Positions 8,631 to 18,900 of a stretch of DNA of 64,000 bases are shown one piece after another. The notes below the pieces were generated by a model. The model ran no database searches and was not told where the DNA came from. It worked only from the letters and a program-made list of their open reading frames with translations. Position 1 is the first letter of the stretch. Each line of letters begins with the position of its first letter. The stretch is from Brevundimonas sp. (lineage in GTDB: Bacteria > Pseudomonadota > Alphaproteobacteria > Caulobacterales > Caulobacteraceae), in contig JACVCC010000002.1 in NCBI GenBank assembly GCA_016742215.1, positions 62,001 through 126,000 of the forward strand, in the 5' to 3' direction. A program made the position numbers and the translations under genes.

Positions 8631-10133
8631 TCAGCCGCGGGCGACGTAGCCCTTGCCGCCGTTCGACGGACGACGGCGACGCGGACGGCGCTTCATCTCG
8701 CCGACCGGCTTGGGCTCATTGGCCGGCGGGGCGGAGGTGTGGCGCGGGTCGTTGTTGGTCTGACGACCGCGATCGCGGGCCATCGGATCGAAGGCGCGTT
8801 CCGGCGTCGGGCGAGCCTCGGCGGCGCGGCCCTTGCGGACGCGGTGCGGCTGACCGCCGCCTTCCAGCTTGATGCCGTCACGGCGCGGGTTGCGCGAGCG
8901 GGTCTGCTGCTGACGATCGCCACGGCCGTCGTCCGGCATCGAGGCCTTGGCCTTGACGCCCGAGGCCATGATCGACTGGTCCAGAAGGGCCAGCGACTTG
9001 TCGTTGCGGCGGTCGGCCGAAGGGATCTTCTGGCGGGTGACCTTCTCGATGTCCTTCAGCAGCTTCATCTCGTCGCCGGCGACGAAGCTGACGGCCGAGC
9101 CGTCCTTGCCCGCGCGGGCCGTACGACCGATGCGGTGGACATAGGCTTCCGGCACATAGGGCAGCTCGAAGTTCACGACGTGCGAGACGCCGTCCACATC
9201 GATGCCGCGCGCGGCGATGTCGGTGGCGACGAGCACGCGCAGCTTGCCGGCCTTGAACGCGGCCAGGGTGCGCTCACGCTGCGGCTGGGACTTGTTGCCG
9301 TGGATGGCGCCGGCCTCGACGCCGCCGGCTTCCAGATAGGCCGCGACCTTGTCGGCGCCGTGCTTGGTCTTGGTGAAGACCAGGCAGCGCGTGTACTCCG
9401 GATCGGCGAACATCTCGGTCAGCAGGGCGCGCTTGCGGCCCTGTTCGATGTGGATCACCGACTGGTTGATGCGCTCGACCGTGGTCGATTGCGGCGTCAC
9501 CTGGACCTTGACCGGATCCTTCAGCAGTTCGCCGGCCAGCTTGCCGATCTCCGACGGCATGGTGGCCGAGAAGAACAGGTTTTGACGCTTGGCCGGGATG
9601 CGGCTGACGATCTGGCGGATCGGCTTGATGAAGCCCAGGTCCAGCATCTGGTCGGCCTCGTCCAGCACGAAGATCTCGGTGGCCGACAGGTCGAGGTTCT
9701 TCTGCTGGATGTGATCCAGCAGCCGGCCCGGCGCGGCGACCAGGATGTCGAGGCCCTGGTTCAGCGAGCGCTCCTGCCCGCCGTATTTCACGCCGCCGAA
9801 GATCACGGCGACGCGGAAGCCCAGGTGCTTGCCATAGGCCTTGAAGCTTTCGCCGATCTGGGTGGCCAGTTCGCGCGTCGGCGACAGCACCAGACAGCGC
9901 GTGGTGCGCGGCACAGGGGCGACGCGGTTGGCGGCCAGGCGATGCAGGATCGGCAGGGCGAAGGCGGCGGTCTTGCCGGTGCCGGTCTGGGCGATGCCCA
10001 GCAGGTCCTTGCCGGCCATGACCTGCGGAATGGCCTGCGACTGGATCGGGGTCGGCGTCGTATAGCCTTCCGAGGTCAGCGCCTGCAGCAGGGCCGGGTT
10101 CAGGCCCATGGAATCAAAGGTCTTGTTGCTCAC
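8631..10133 (-). CDS. rhlE: DEAD-box ATP-dependent RNA helicase, RhlE type
   Basis: 500 residues with all superfamily-2 helicase motifs: Q motif (GYTTPTPIQSQAIP), motif I AQTGTGKT, Ia PTRELATQI, II DEAD (VLDEADQMLDLGF), III SAT, IV LVFTKTKHGADK, V ATDIAARGIDV, VI HRIGRTARAGKDG. The basic, low-complexity C-terminal tail (RSNPRRDG, RPRRRRPSNGGKG) is typical of RhlE proteins, which remodel structured RNA in ribosome assembly and cold response. The start is GTG at 10133 (SNKTFDSMGLNPALL follows), with AAGAAG upstream. The gene is monocistronic with its own terminator. Confidence 0.9.
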   Translation of the reverse strand: MSNKTFDSMGLNPALLQALTSEGYTTPTPIQSQAIPQVMAGKDLLGIAQTGTGKTAAFALPILHRLAANRVAPVPRTTRCLVLSPTRELATQIGESFKAYGKHLGFRVAVIFGGVKYGGQERSLNQGLDILVAAPGRLLDHIQQKNLDLSATEIFVLDEADQMLDLGFIKPIRQIVSRIPAKRQNLFFSATMPSEIGKLAGELLKDPVKVQVTPQSTTVERINQSVIHIEQGRKRALLTEMFADPEYTRCLVFTKTKHGADKVAAYLEAGGVEAGAIHGNKSQPQRERTLAAFKAGKLRVLVATDIAARGIDVDGVSHVVNFELPYVPEAYVHRIGRTARAGKDGSAVSFVAGDEMKLLKDIEKVTRQKIPSADRRNDKSLALLDQSIMASGVKAKASMPDDGRGDRQQQTRSRNPRRDGIKLEGGGQPHRVRKGRAAEARPTPERAFDPMARDRGRQTNNDPRHTSAPPANEPKPVGEMKRRPRRRRPSNGGKGYVARG

Positions 10134-10436
10134 GGAGCATCTTCTTTCGCATGCGGCGACACGCATACAGCCGTGGCTCAACGCCAGAGGGGCCGCGCGC
10201 CGCCAGTCCCGACCTGGCCCGGGGAGGGGCCGCATCGGGGTGGATCGGGCGCCGCCCCGCGTGTCCGGGCAGCGAATGAATCTTGAGGGCCGGCGGCTTC
10301 TACAGACAGATCTTCAAGCTGGAAGACCCACACGCGCTGGAGACGCCGGAAATCGCGATTGTGCGATGCAGCGCGAAATGGCGATCAAAGGTGGCCAAGT
10401 CAAGGCGGCAAGGGCTCCGCCGCCTTGATCCCGAGC
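10134..10436. other. Intergenic stretch before the helicase gene
   Basis: 303 bases between the helicase start and the SDR stop. It must hold the helicase promoter and a long 5' leader, as is usual for cold-inducible helicases. I see no convincing gene. A 66-codon plus-strand frame (10283-10483) runs into the SDR gene and has no good start. The only clear structure is the hairpin at 10401-10427. Confidence 0.5.
10401..10427 (-). terminator. Terminator-like hairpin after the SDR gene
   Basis: A 9-bp perfect stem (CAAGGCGGC / GCCGCCTTG) with a 9-base loop lies 9 bases past the SDR stop on the minus strand. The T tract is weak, so termination may be incomplete. Confidence 0.6.
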
Positions 10437-11189
10437 TCAGTGTGACCCGTTCAACATGCCATAGACCGTCTCGTAGCCATTGACCTCGGCGAAGCGCAGC
10501 GGCTTGACCCGCTCCACCAGGATCTCGCCGCGCGGGGTGTTTCCGCTCTCGATCAGGCCGATGACCTCGGCGGTGTAGTCGGCCAGCGGCATGGAGTTCG
10601 GGTTCTCGGCGTGGCCCGGCATCAGGTCGGTGGCGACGGCGGGCGGAGCCAGCTCGAGCACCTCGACCGAGGTGCCTGCCAGCTGGGTCCGCAGGGACTG
10701 GGTCCACGAGTGTATCGCCGCCTTGGTGGCGTTGTAGGTCGGGGTGGCGACCAGAGGGATGAAGGCCAGGCCCGAGGTGACGGTGATCACGGTCGAGGCC
10801 GTCTGCGCTCGCAGGTGCGGAAGCAGGGCCATGGTCAGGCGGATCGGACCCAGCAGATTGGTCGTGATGGTCGCCTCGGCCGTGTCCAGCGAGAAGAGCT
10901 CTGCCGTCAGGTCCTCGGCCTGCATGATGCCGGCGTTGTTGATGACGACGTTGAGGGCCGGGTGGTCCTTCACGACCTGCGCGGCGAAGGCCGTGATCGC
11001 GCCGGCGTCGGCGACGTCCAGCGTGGCCCAGGCCATGCCGGGGTTGGCGTCGACGACGTCCTTCAGAGGGCCTCCGCGACGGCCGGTGATGATGACGCGG
11101 TTGCCGCGCGCGTGCAGCGCCTCGGCCAGCGCCCGGCCGATGCCCGTGCCGCCACCGGTGATCAGGATGGTGTTGCCGGTGATGTTCAT
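10437..11189 (-). CDS. Short-chain dehydrogenase/reductase (SDR family, DltE-like)
   Basis: 250 residues with the classical SDR layout: cofactor motif TGGGTGIG (residues 11-18), NNAG (about residue 82-85), catalytic Ser in VTSGLAF and YNATK (Tyr-x3-Lys). Basic residues in TGRRGG after the second strand suggest NADPH preference. The pattern, including a C-terminal segment about RGEILVERVKPLRFAEVNGY, resembles DltE-like SDRs whose substrates are mostly unknown. The ATG at 11189 has an AGGAG site; an upstream in-frame ATG at 11219 is less likely. It is divergent from an HxlR regulator, which probably controls it. Confidence 0.85.
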   Translation of the reverse strand: MNITGNTILITGGGTGIGRALAEALHARGNRVIITGRRGGPLKDVVDANPGMAWATLDVADAGAITAFAAQVVKDHPALNVVINNAGIMQAEDLTAELFSLDTAEATITTNLLGPIRLTMALLPHLRAQTASTVITVTSGLAFIPLVATPTYNATKAAIHSWTQSLRTQLAGTSVEVLELAPPAVATDLMPGHAENPNSMPLADYTAEVIGLIESGNTPRGEILVERVKPLRFAEVNGYETVYGMLNGSH

Positions 11190-11259
11190 GCTCGGGGCTC
11201 CTGTTCTGTGCGCGTGCATTCGCGCTGGCAGTCAGGTATGACGGTCACTCTCCATTGGA

Positions 11260-11286
11260 AAGTAGGCACCAGAAGGCGCCATACTT
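11260..11286. promoter_or_regulatory. Candidate HxlR operator between divergent SDR and hxlR genes
   Basis: AAGTAGGCACC (11260-11270) and GGCGCCATACTT (11275-11286) form an imperfect inverted repeat around AGAA. It lies 22 bases before the regulator start and 71 before the SDR start, where an autoregulatory HxlR operator would be expected. Confidence 0.45.
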
Positions 11287-11307
11287 ACCACGAAGGAAGA
11301 TTTGGAC

Positions 11308-11706
11308 ATGACGGCCATTCCGCCCGCCAGAATTGCGCACCCCGAGACCGGTGAACTGGCTGATCCGCGTGTGGAGGCCCTCGTCAACGAGGTTATCGGC
11401 CGTGTCGCGGACAAGTGGACCATGCTGGTTCTCGAGGTTCTGGCCGAGCATGGCGAGACCCGCTTCACCCGTGTCGGCGAGCTGGTCGGCGACATCAGCC
11501 AGAAAATGCTGACCCAGACCCTGCGGGCGATGGAGCGCGACGGTCTGGTGATCCGCACCGTGCATCCGGTCATTCCGCCCAGGGTGGAGTACCGCCTGAC
11601 CGATCTGGGCGTGACCCTGGCCCAGGCTTTCTGCGGCGTCTGGATGTGGGCCGAGACCAACATCGACCGCATCGAGGCCGCCCGCGCGGCCTATGACGCG
11701 CGCTGA
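11308..11706 (+). CDS. HxlR family winged-helix transcriptional regulator
   Basis: 132 residues with the HxlR fold: VGRVADKWTMLVLEVLAEHGETRFTRVGELVGDISQKMLTQTLRAMERDGLVIRTVHPVIPPRVEYRLTDLG in order, i.e. helix, recognition helix (ISQKMLTQTLRAMERDGL) and beta wing (PPRVEYRLT). HxlR regulators respond to reactive carbonyls, quinones or thiol stress, and commonly control a divergent oxidoreductase, as here. No cysteine is present in the N-terminal region, so direct thiol sensing is unlikely. The start ATG 11308 has GAAGGA about 10 bases upstream; a TTG at 11302 is possible. Confidence 0.88.
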   Translation: MTAIPPARIAHPETGELADPRVEALVNEVIGRVADKWTMLVLEVLAEHGETRFTRVGELVGDISQKMLTQTLRAMERDGLVIRTVHPVIPPRVEYRLTDLGVTLAQAFCGVWMWAETNIDRIEAARAAYDAR

Positions 11707-11715
11707 CCGACAGCG

Positions 11716-12090
11716 TCAGGGAGTGGCTTGCAACGCCTCGGTCGCGGTCATCATCCGCCAGTCATAACCGGCTCCTCCCGCGCGCGACACGCAGGTAGCG
11801 ACCTGTGTCAGCCAATGAACCAGATGCTTGTCTCCCGAGCTTGGACGGCGGGAGACGAGGATGCCCGGAGGGCCATGGAATTCTGACGTCTCCCGATAGC
11901 GCCGGAGTCGCCGCCGGATCGCGCCAGAGGCCTGAATGCGGACTTCCACGACGGCGACGCCCTCTCCGGGGTGCGTTCGCCGCCAGACCGTCCAGCGCTC
12001 CCCGACTTCGGTCGAGATCTTCGCTTGCAGAGCGTCGAGATCGATGTTGAGCGGCAGTCGCTTCCGGAGTTGCTCTTCGAAAACTGTCAT
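11716..12090 (-). CDS. Conserved hypothetical protein (124 aa)
   Basis: A basic soluble protein with no recognisable domain (MTVFEEQLRKRLPLNIDLDALQAKI at the N-terminus, a central VAVVEVRIQASGAIRRRLRRYRE). It begins 5 bases after the stop of the DUF1345 gene and is probably cotranscribed and translationally linked with it. It converges on the HxlR gene with a 9-base gap. Function unknown. Confidence 0.55.
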   Translation of the reverse strand: MTVFEEQLRKRLPLNIDLDALQAKISTEVGERWTVWRRTHPGEGVAVVEVRIQASGAIRRRLRRYRETSEFHGPPGILVSRRPSSGDKHLVHWLTQVATCVSRAGGAGYDWRMMTATEALQATP

Positions 12091-12095
12091 CGGAC

Positions 12096-12749
12096 CTAGC
12101 CAAACAGTCCGACCGCCAGATTCACGGCCAGCGCCAGAATGACGGTGTTGAAGACGAAGGCTGTGACGCTGTGCACGGTCGACAGCCGGCGCAGGCCCCT
12201 GTCGGCGATCTGCACGTCGGCCGTCTGCGAGGCCACGCCGATGATCAGGGCGAAGTGCAGGAAGTCCCAGTAGTCCGGGGGCTGGTCGCCGGGGAACAGA
12301 AGGCCGCCGCGGTCCTTGCCGTCCTCACCCGCGCTGTAGAAGGCGTGGGCGTAGTGCAGGGCGAAGATCGCGTGCACGAACAGCCAGGACACGGCGACGG
12401 TGACCAGCGCGAGGATGGCTTCGGGCGCCGGGCCTGAGCCGCCGCGGGTCTGAACGGCCTCGCCGACGACGCCGATCACGCTGGCCGCCGCCGCGATCAG
12501 GGCGAGCGGCAGGACGGCCGGTCCGGCCTCGTCCAGCGCCGCAGCCCGGGCCCGGATACGGTCCGGCGTGTTGTGGCGGATGACGAGTATCAGGGTGCCG
12601 ATCAGGAAGACCGCGACGCCTGCGTCCCAGCCCAGCACCAGTCGCGACGTCCAGCTGCCGCCAACCGACCAGAAGGCGCTCGATGCGGCGATCAGCGCCA
12701 GCAATCCCAGTGGCCAGTGCAGTCTGATTATCGTCGGTCGCATCGGCAT
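12096..12749 (-). CDS. DUF1345 family integral membrane protein
   Basis: 217 residues with five hydrophobic segments (about residues 12-28, 38-56, 78-98, 110-130 and 194-216). The signature [53 protein letters not shown] is characteristic of DUF1345 membrane proteins, which have no established function. Start at ATG 12749 or 12743. It leads a two-gene operon with the small hypothetical gene at 11716 and is divergent from malate synthase. Confidence 0.8.
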   Translation of the reverse strand: MPMRPTIIRLHWPLGLLALIAASSAFWSVGGSWTSRLVLGWDAGVAVFLIGTLILVIRHNTPDRIRARAAALDEAGPAVLPLALIAAAASVIGVVGEAVQTRGGSGPAPEAILALVTVAVSWLFVHAIFALHYAHAFYSAGEDGKDRGGLLFPGDQPPDYWDFLHFALIIGVASQTADVQIADRGLRRLSTVHSVTAFVFNTVILALAVNLAVGLFG

Positions 12750-12869
12750 ACCGGCACCATGACAGAGGTTTCCGTCTCCGACGATGGTCGGCGCCGCAAA
12801 TGCGAAATCGGCCTCGACTTACCCGGCGTCATCACGGAATGTTACAGCCTGCCCACAGGAGACGCCTTG

Positions 12870-15017
12870 ATGTCGATGACGCCGCGCGCGGGTTTGCAGG
12901 TCGCCACGGAACTGGCCGCCTTCCTCGAGGAGGAGGTGCTGCCGGTCATCGGTCTGGACGTCGATCTCTTCTGGCAGGACGCCGCACGCCTGCTGGATGA
13001 TGGCGCGCACGGCTGCCGCGCGATGCTGGAAGAGCGGGACCGGCTGCAGGCGCAGATCGACGACTGGCATATCGCTCGCGAAGGCCGTCCGCAGGACCCG
13101 AAAGCCACGGCCGCCTTCCTGCGCAGCATCGGCTATCTGAAGCCCGAGCCGCCGGAGTTTCAGATCTGGACCAGCAATGTCGACGCCGAGATCGCGACCA
13201 TGGCCGGGCCGCAGCTGGTGGTGCCGGCGCTGAACGCGCGCTTCGTCCTGAACGCCGCCAACGCGCGCTGGGGCAGTCTGTATGACGCCCTGTACGGCAC
13301 GGACGCGCTGGGCGACCTGCCGTCGCCGGGCCCCTATGACGCCGACCGGGGCGCGCGGGTCGTCGCTCGCGCAGCCGCCTTCCTCGATGAGGCTGTGCCG
13401 CTGGCGACGGGCAGCCACGCAGACGCGAAGACCTATGCGATCGTGGACGGCCGGCTGTCTCCCGCGCTGGCCGATCCCGGCCAGTTCGCCGGCTGGCGAG
13501 GCGCAGCGAATGCGCCCGAGGCCGTCCTGCTGAAGCACAACGGCCTGCACATCGAGCTGGTCATCGACCGTTCCAGCCCCATCGGCTCCGCGCATCCGGC
13601 CGGCCTGTCAGATGTGGTTCTGGAAGCGGCCCTGTCGTCCATCGTCGATCTCGAGGACTCGGTCGCCGCCGTCGACGCGACCGACAAGGTCGCCGGCTAT
13701 CGCAACTGGCTGGGCCTGATGCGAGGCGACCTCAGCGAGACCTTCGTCAAGGGCGGCGAGACCCTGACGCGGACGCTGGCGCCGGACCGCACGTACGCCG
13801 CGCCGGACGGCTCGACCCTGACCCTGCCCGGACGCTCGCTGCTGTTCGTGCGCAACGTCGGGCATCTGATGACCACGCCCGCGGTCCTCCTGCCCGATGG
13901 ATCGGAGGCGCCCGAGGGGGTGGTGGACGCCCTGGTCACGGCCGCCATCGGCTCGATCGACATCCTTGGGAAAGGGCGGTTCCGCAACAGCCGACCGGAG
14001 GAAGGCTACGGGTCGATCTACATCGTCAAACCCAAGATGCATGGCCCGGATGAGGCCGGTCTGACCGACGAACTGTTCGGGCGGGTCGAGGACATTCTGG
14101 GGCTCGATCGCTGGACACTGAAGGTCGGGCTGATGGACGAGGAGCGGAGGACCTCGGCCAACCTCGCGGCCTGCATGTACGAGGTCGCGCATCGCCTGGT
14201 GTTCATCAACACCGGCTTCCTCGACCGCACCGGCGACGAAATCCACACCGCGATGCGCGCCGGGCCGGTGGTGCGCAAGTCGGACATGAAGAGCCAGGCC
14301 TGGATCGCCGCCTATGAGGCCCGCAACGTCGCCCTGGGGCTGAAGCACGGCCTGTCCGGCAAGGGGCAGATCGGCAAGGGCATGTGGGCGGCGCCGGACC
14401 GCATGGCGGACATGCTGGAACAGAAGGCGGGCCATCCGAAGACGGGCGCCAACACCGCCTGGACGCCGTCGCCGACGGCGGCGACCCTGCACGCGCTCCA
14501 CTACCACCAGACCGACGTCTTCGCCCTGCGCGAGGAAATCGCCGCGCGCCCGGTCCCGGCGATCGAGGACCTGCTGACCATGCCGCTCGCGGAAGGGGTG
14601 AACTGGAGCGAGGCGGAGGTCCGCGAGGAGCTCGACAACAACGCCCAGGGCCTGCTCGGCTATGTCGTGCGTTGGATCGATCAGGGCGTCGGCTGCTCCA
14701 AGGTGCCCGACATCCACGACATCGGCCTGATGGAGGACCGGGCGACCCTGCGCATCTCGTCCCAGCACATCGCCAACTGGCTGCTGCATGGGGTCTGTAG
14801 CCGCGAGGAGGTCGAGGCGGCGCTGCTGCGTATGGCCGCGAAGGTGGATCACCAGAACGCCGGCGATCCGGCCTATCGCCCCATGGCGACGGACCCGGAC
14901 GGCAGCCTCGCCTTTCAGGCGGCGCGCGCCCTCGTATTCGACGGCGTGGACCAGCCCAACGGCTACACCGAACCGCTGCTCCACGCCTTCCGCTTAAAGG
15001 CCAAGGCGGCTTTGTGA
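12870..15017 (+). CDS. glcB: Malate synthase G
   Basis: 715 residues, the normal length for isoform G. It condenses glyoxylate with acetyl-CoA to malate, completing the glyoxylate shunt for growth on acetate or fatty acids. Family blocks are present: [61 protein letters not shown] and the catalytic-Asp region [30 protein letters not shown] lies 8 bases before ATG 12870; the frame is open further upstream but only in the noncoding leader. Isocitrate lyase is not in the window. The promoter is in the 120-base gap shared with the DUF1345 gene. Confidence 0.95.
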   Translation: MSMTPRAGLQVATELAAFLEEEVLPVIGLDVDLFWQDAARLLDDGAHGCRAMLEERDRLQAQIDDWHIAREGRPQDPKATAAFLRSIGYLKPEPPEFQIWTSNVDAEIATMAGPQLVVPALNARFVLNAANARWGSLYDALYGTDALGDLPSPGPYDADRGARVVARAAAFLDEAVPLATGSHADAKTYAIVDGRLSPALADPGQFAGWRGAANAPEAVLLKHNGLHIELVIDRSSPIGSAHPAGLSDVVLEAALSSIVDLEDSVAAVDATDKVAGYRNWLGLMRGDLSETFVKGGETLTRTLAPDRTYAAPDGSTLTLPGRSLLFVRNVGHLMTTPAVLLPDGSEAPEGVVDALVTAAIGSIDILGKGRFRNSRPEEGYGSIYIVKPKMHGPDEAGLTDELFGRVEDILGLDRWTLKVGLMDEERRTSANLAACMYEVAHRLVFINTGFLDRTGDEIHTAMRAGPVVRKSDMKSQAWIAAYEARNVALGLKHGLSGKGQIGKGMWAAPDRMADMLEQKAGHPKTGANTAWTPSPTAATLHALHYHQTDVFALREEIAARPVPAIEDLLTMPLAEGVNWSEAEVREELDNNAQGLLGYVVRWIDQGVGCSKVPDIHDIGLMEDRATLRISSQHIANWLLHGVCSREEVEAALLRMAAKVDHQNAGDPAYRPMATDPDGSLAFQAARALVFDGVDQPNGYTEPLLHAFRLKAKAAL

Positions 15018-15053
15018 CCCAAGTTTAACTTGCCCGTCATGATCGAGGCCCAC

Positions 15054-15072
15054 ACGGTAACGCGATTACCGT
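15054..15072. promoter_or_regulatory. Palindromic site before the ABC transporter operon
   Basis: ACGGTAA, 5 bases, TTACCGT: perfect 7-bp arms ending 11 bases before the ABC ATPase ATG, so the site overlaps the leader or the -10 region. It could be an operator for an unlinked repressor or an mRNA hairpin near the ribosome-binding site. Confidence 0.4.
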
Positions 15073-15083
15073 AGGGGGCGCTT

Positions 15084-15965
15084 ATGCTGACGATCGAGAA
15101 CCTGACCCACGTCTATGGCAACGGGACCAAGGCCCTCGACGACGTTACGTTGAGCATTCCCAAGGGGATGTTCGGCCTGCTGGGCCCCAACGGCGCCGGC
15201 AAGTCGACCCTGATGCGCTCGATCGCGACGCTGCAGACCCCGACCTCGGGTTCCATCCGCTTCGGCGACATCGACGTCATCAAGACCCCGGAGCAGCTGC
15301 GCCGCGTGCTCGGCTATCTGCCACAGGACTTCGGCGTCTACCCGCGCGTGTCGGCCTACGACATGCTGAACCACATGGCGGTCCTGAAGGGTATCGCCAA
15401 CGGTAAGGAGCGGAAGGAAACGGTCGAGGCCCTGCTCAACCAGGTCAATCTCTGGCCGGTGCGCGGCAAGGCGCTGGCCGGCTTCTCGGGCGGGATGCGT
15501 CAGCGCTTCGGCATCGCCCAGGCCCTGATCGGCAATCCCGAACTGATCATCGTCGACGAGCCCACCGCCGGCCTCGATCCGGAGGAGCGCAACCGCTTCC
15601 TCAACCTGCTGGCCGAGGTCGGCGAGAACGTCGTGGTCATCCTGTCGACCCACATCGTCGAGGACGTCACCGACCTGTGCCCGCGCATGGCCGTTCTGGC
15701 CGGCGGCAAGGTGCAGCTGGAAGGGACGCCCGCCGAACTTATGCACAACCTCGAGGGCCGCGTCTGGCGCCGCGCCATCGACAAGGCCGAGCTGGCCGAG
15801 TTCCGCACCCGCTACAACGTGATCTCCACCCGCCTGCTGGGCGGCCGCACCATTGTTCACGTCGTCTCGGACAAGAATCCGGGCGACGGCTTCGAGCGTG
15901 CGCCGGGCGGCCTTGAGGACGTCTATCTGGCGACCGTCGCCCAATCGCGCCGCGCCGCGGCCTGA
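15084..15965 (+). CDS. ABC transporter ATP-binding protein
   Basis: 293 residues: Walker A GPNGAGKST (about 36-44), Q-loop YLPQDFG, signature FSGGMRQR, Walker B LIIVDEPTAGLDP, H-loop STHIVED. It resembles the ATPases of ABC-2 type export systems. After the core of about 220 residues is an extra C-terminal domain (RVWRRAIDKAELAEFRTRYNVIST ... EDVYLATV), as in CcmA/NatA-like ATPases. It is followed after 11 bases by the permease-peptidase fusion, its obvious membrane partner. The substrate is unknown. Confidence 0.92.
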   Translation: MLTIENLTHVYGNGTKALDDVTLSIPKGMFGLLGPNGAGKSTLMRSIATLQTPTSGSIRFGDIDVIKTPEQLRRVLGYLPQDFGVYPRVSAYDMLNHMAVLKGIANGKERKETVEALLNQVNLWPVRGKALAGFSGGMRQRFGIAQALIGNPELIIVDEPTAGLDPEERNRFLNLLAEVGENVVVILSTHIVEDVTDLCPRMAVLAGGKVQLEGTPAELMHNLEGRVWRRAIDKAELAEFRTRYNVISTRLLGGRTIVHVVSDKNPGDGFERAPGGLEDVYLATVAQSRRAAA

Positions 15966-15976
15966 GGCGGATCGTC

Positions 15977-18900
15977 ATGTTCGGCAACATCGCCTCGTTC
16001 GAGTTCCGCTACCAGCTGCGCCAGCCGGCCTTCTGGGTCATCTTCATCGTCTTCGCCCTGCTGTCTTTCGGCGCGGTGGCCAGCGAGAATGTCTCGCTCG
16101 GCTCGGGCGGCAACGTCTTCAAGAACGCGCCTTACTCCCTCGCGATCGCGCATATCGCGTTCAACGTCTTCTTCATGCTGGGCTCCACGGCCATCGTGGC
16201 CAACGCGGTCGCCCGGGACACCTCGACCGGCTACGGCCCGCTGATCCTGTCGACGCCGGTCAGCAAGAGTTCCTATCTGTTCGGTCGCTTCTTCGGCGCC
16301 TTCGCCGCGGTGGCGCTCTGCTATCTCAGCATCTCGTTCGGCACCCTGCTGGGCACGGTCATGCCCTGGGTCGATCCCGAGACGCTCGGGCCGTTGCGTC
16401 CGTTCGACTATCTGTACGCCTATGGGGTCTATGGCCTGACCGGCCTGTTCCTGACCTCGGCCCTGTTCTTCATGCTGGCGACGGTCACGCGGTCGATGAT
16501 GGCGACCTATGTCGGCGTCGTGGCGGTGATCATCCTCTATCTCGCCACCAACGGCGTGCTGGGCTCGCGGCCCGAGTTCGAGACCGCCCTGGCCTGGGCC
16601 GAGCCCTTCGGTTCGGGCGCCTATTCGCTGGCGACCAAATACTGGACCGCGGCCGAGAAGAACTCGATCAACGCCCCGCTGGAAGGCGTGCTGCTGTGGA
16701 ACCGGGTGCTCTGGACCCTGGCGGGGGCGGTGATCCTCGCGGGCACTTATGCCCTGTTCAATCCGTCGCCGCGCGGCGCCAAGGCGAAGAAGGCCGAGAA
16801 GCTGCGCGCGATCACGGAGGCCGCCCCGGCGCCGGCCGTCCCGGCGGGCCGCCTGCCGCAGCCGGCCCACGGCCTGCGCGCCGCCTGGGCCCAGCTGGTC
16901 TCGCGCACCGGCTTCGAGATGGCCATGATCTTCCGCAGCCCGGCCTATCTGGTCCTGCTGCTGCTGGGCTTCGCCTTCGCCATCGCCATGCTGTTCTTCA
17001 CCGGCGAGATGTACGGCGCACCGATCCTGCTGGTGACCCGCGTCGCCATCACGGCCCTGTTCGGCGCCTTCTCGCTGATCTCGATCGTCATCGCGATCTA
17101 CTATTCGGGCGAGCTGGTCTGGCGCGACCGCGAGCGCAAGACGCACGAGATCATCGACGCCTCGGCGGCCCCGGACTGGACCTTCCTGATCCCCAAGACC
17201 CTGGCGCTGGTGCTGGTGCTGTTCTCGACCGCCCTGATCGGCATTCTCGCCGGCGTGATTACCCAGGCGATCAAGGGCTACTACGACTTCGAGCTGGGCA
17301 AATACGTCTTCTGGTACGCCATTCCGCAGGCCGTCAGCTTCAGCCTGCTGGCCGTGCTGGCGATCTTCGTCCAGGCCCTGTCGCCCAACAAGTTCGTCGG
17401 CTGGGCCATCATGGTGGTCTATCTGATCTCGACCATCGTGCTGAGCAACATCGGCTTCGATCATCCGATCTATCAGTACGGCACGGGCCTTCCGGTGCCT
17501 CTGTCGGACATGAACGGGCGCGGTGATTTCGCCGGCTTCAACGCCTGGTTCGACCTGTACTGGACCGCCTTCGCCATCGTGCTGCTGGTTGTCGTCTATG
17601 GCCTGTGGCGCCGCGGAACCGAGACGCGACTGATGCCGCGGCTGAAGCGCTTCCCGCGTCGTCTGGCCGGACCGGCGGGCGTGCTGGGCGGGTTGGCGCT
17701 GGCGGTGTTCGTCGGCGTGGGCGCGTTCATCTACACCAACACCAACGTCTGGAACGAGTACCGGACCCGCAGCGCCACCGAACAGCTTCAGGCCGACGCC
17801 GAGAAGGCGCTGCTGCGCTACGAGAACGTGCCGCAGCCGGCGGTCGCCGACGTGCGTCTGGTGCTGGACCTGCATCCTCACGAGCCCCGGCTGACCGCGC
17901 GCGGGACCTATGTGCTGGAGAACCGCACCAGCGAACCGCAGGACCAGATCCATCTGCGCTGGCCCGAGGAGCTCCAGATCCGGTCCCTGTCGATCCAGGG
18001 CGCGACGCTGGAGCGCGAGTGGCCCCAGTTCGACTACCGCATCTACCGCTTCGCCACCCCGCTGCAGCCGGGCGAGAAGCGCACCATGACCTTCGAGACG
18101 GTGCTGGAGCAGCGCGGCTTCAAGGCCGGCGGCAACACCACGCGGATCGTCGACAACGGCACCTTCGTGAACAACGCCGAGTTCGCGCCGAGCATCGGCA
18201 TGAACCGCAACGGCCTGCTCACCGACCGCAGCAAGCGCCGCAAGCACGGTCTGCCGGCCGAGCTGCGTCCGGCGAAGCTGGAGGACGAGGGCGCCCGGTC
18301 GCACAACTACATCGGCGCCGACTGGGTCAATGCCGACATCACGGTCACGACCGATGCCGACCAGACCCCGATCGCGCCGGGCTACAAGGTGTCGGACGTC
18401 ACCCGCGACGGCCGCCGCACGGCCCGCTTCGTCACCGACGCGCCGATCCTGCACTTCTTCTCGGTGCAGTCGGCCCGCTACGAGGTGCTGCGTCGCCAGC
18501 ACAACGGCGTCTCGCTGGAGGTCTATCACGACGCCCAGCACGCCCGGAACGCGCCGCGCATGATCGAGGCCATGCAGGCGTCGCTGGACTACTACACCCG
18601 CGCCTTCAGCCCCTATCAGTTCCGTCAGGCCCGGATCATCGAGTTCCCGGGTTACGCCAGCTTCGCCCAGGCGTTCGCGAACACCATGCCCTACTCCGAG
18701 GGCATCGGCTTCATCGCCGACTTCTCGGATCCGACGAAGATCGACTACGTCACCTACATCACGGCCCACGAAATGGGTCACCAGTGGTGGGCGCACCAGG
18801 TCGTCGGTTCGGACCAGCAGGGCATGACCGTCCTTTCCGAGACCCTCGCGCAATACTCCGCGCTGATGGTCATGGAGAAGATGTACGGGCGCGACGACAT

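Noticed and set aside
10283..10483. 66-codon plus-strand frame beside the SDR gene
   Set aside because: Non-ATG start without ribosome-binding site, overlaps the SDR 3' end and its hairpin, no known domain.
13608..14984. 458-codon minus-strand frame inside glcB
   Set aside because: Shadow of the well-conserved malate synthase frame.
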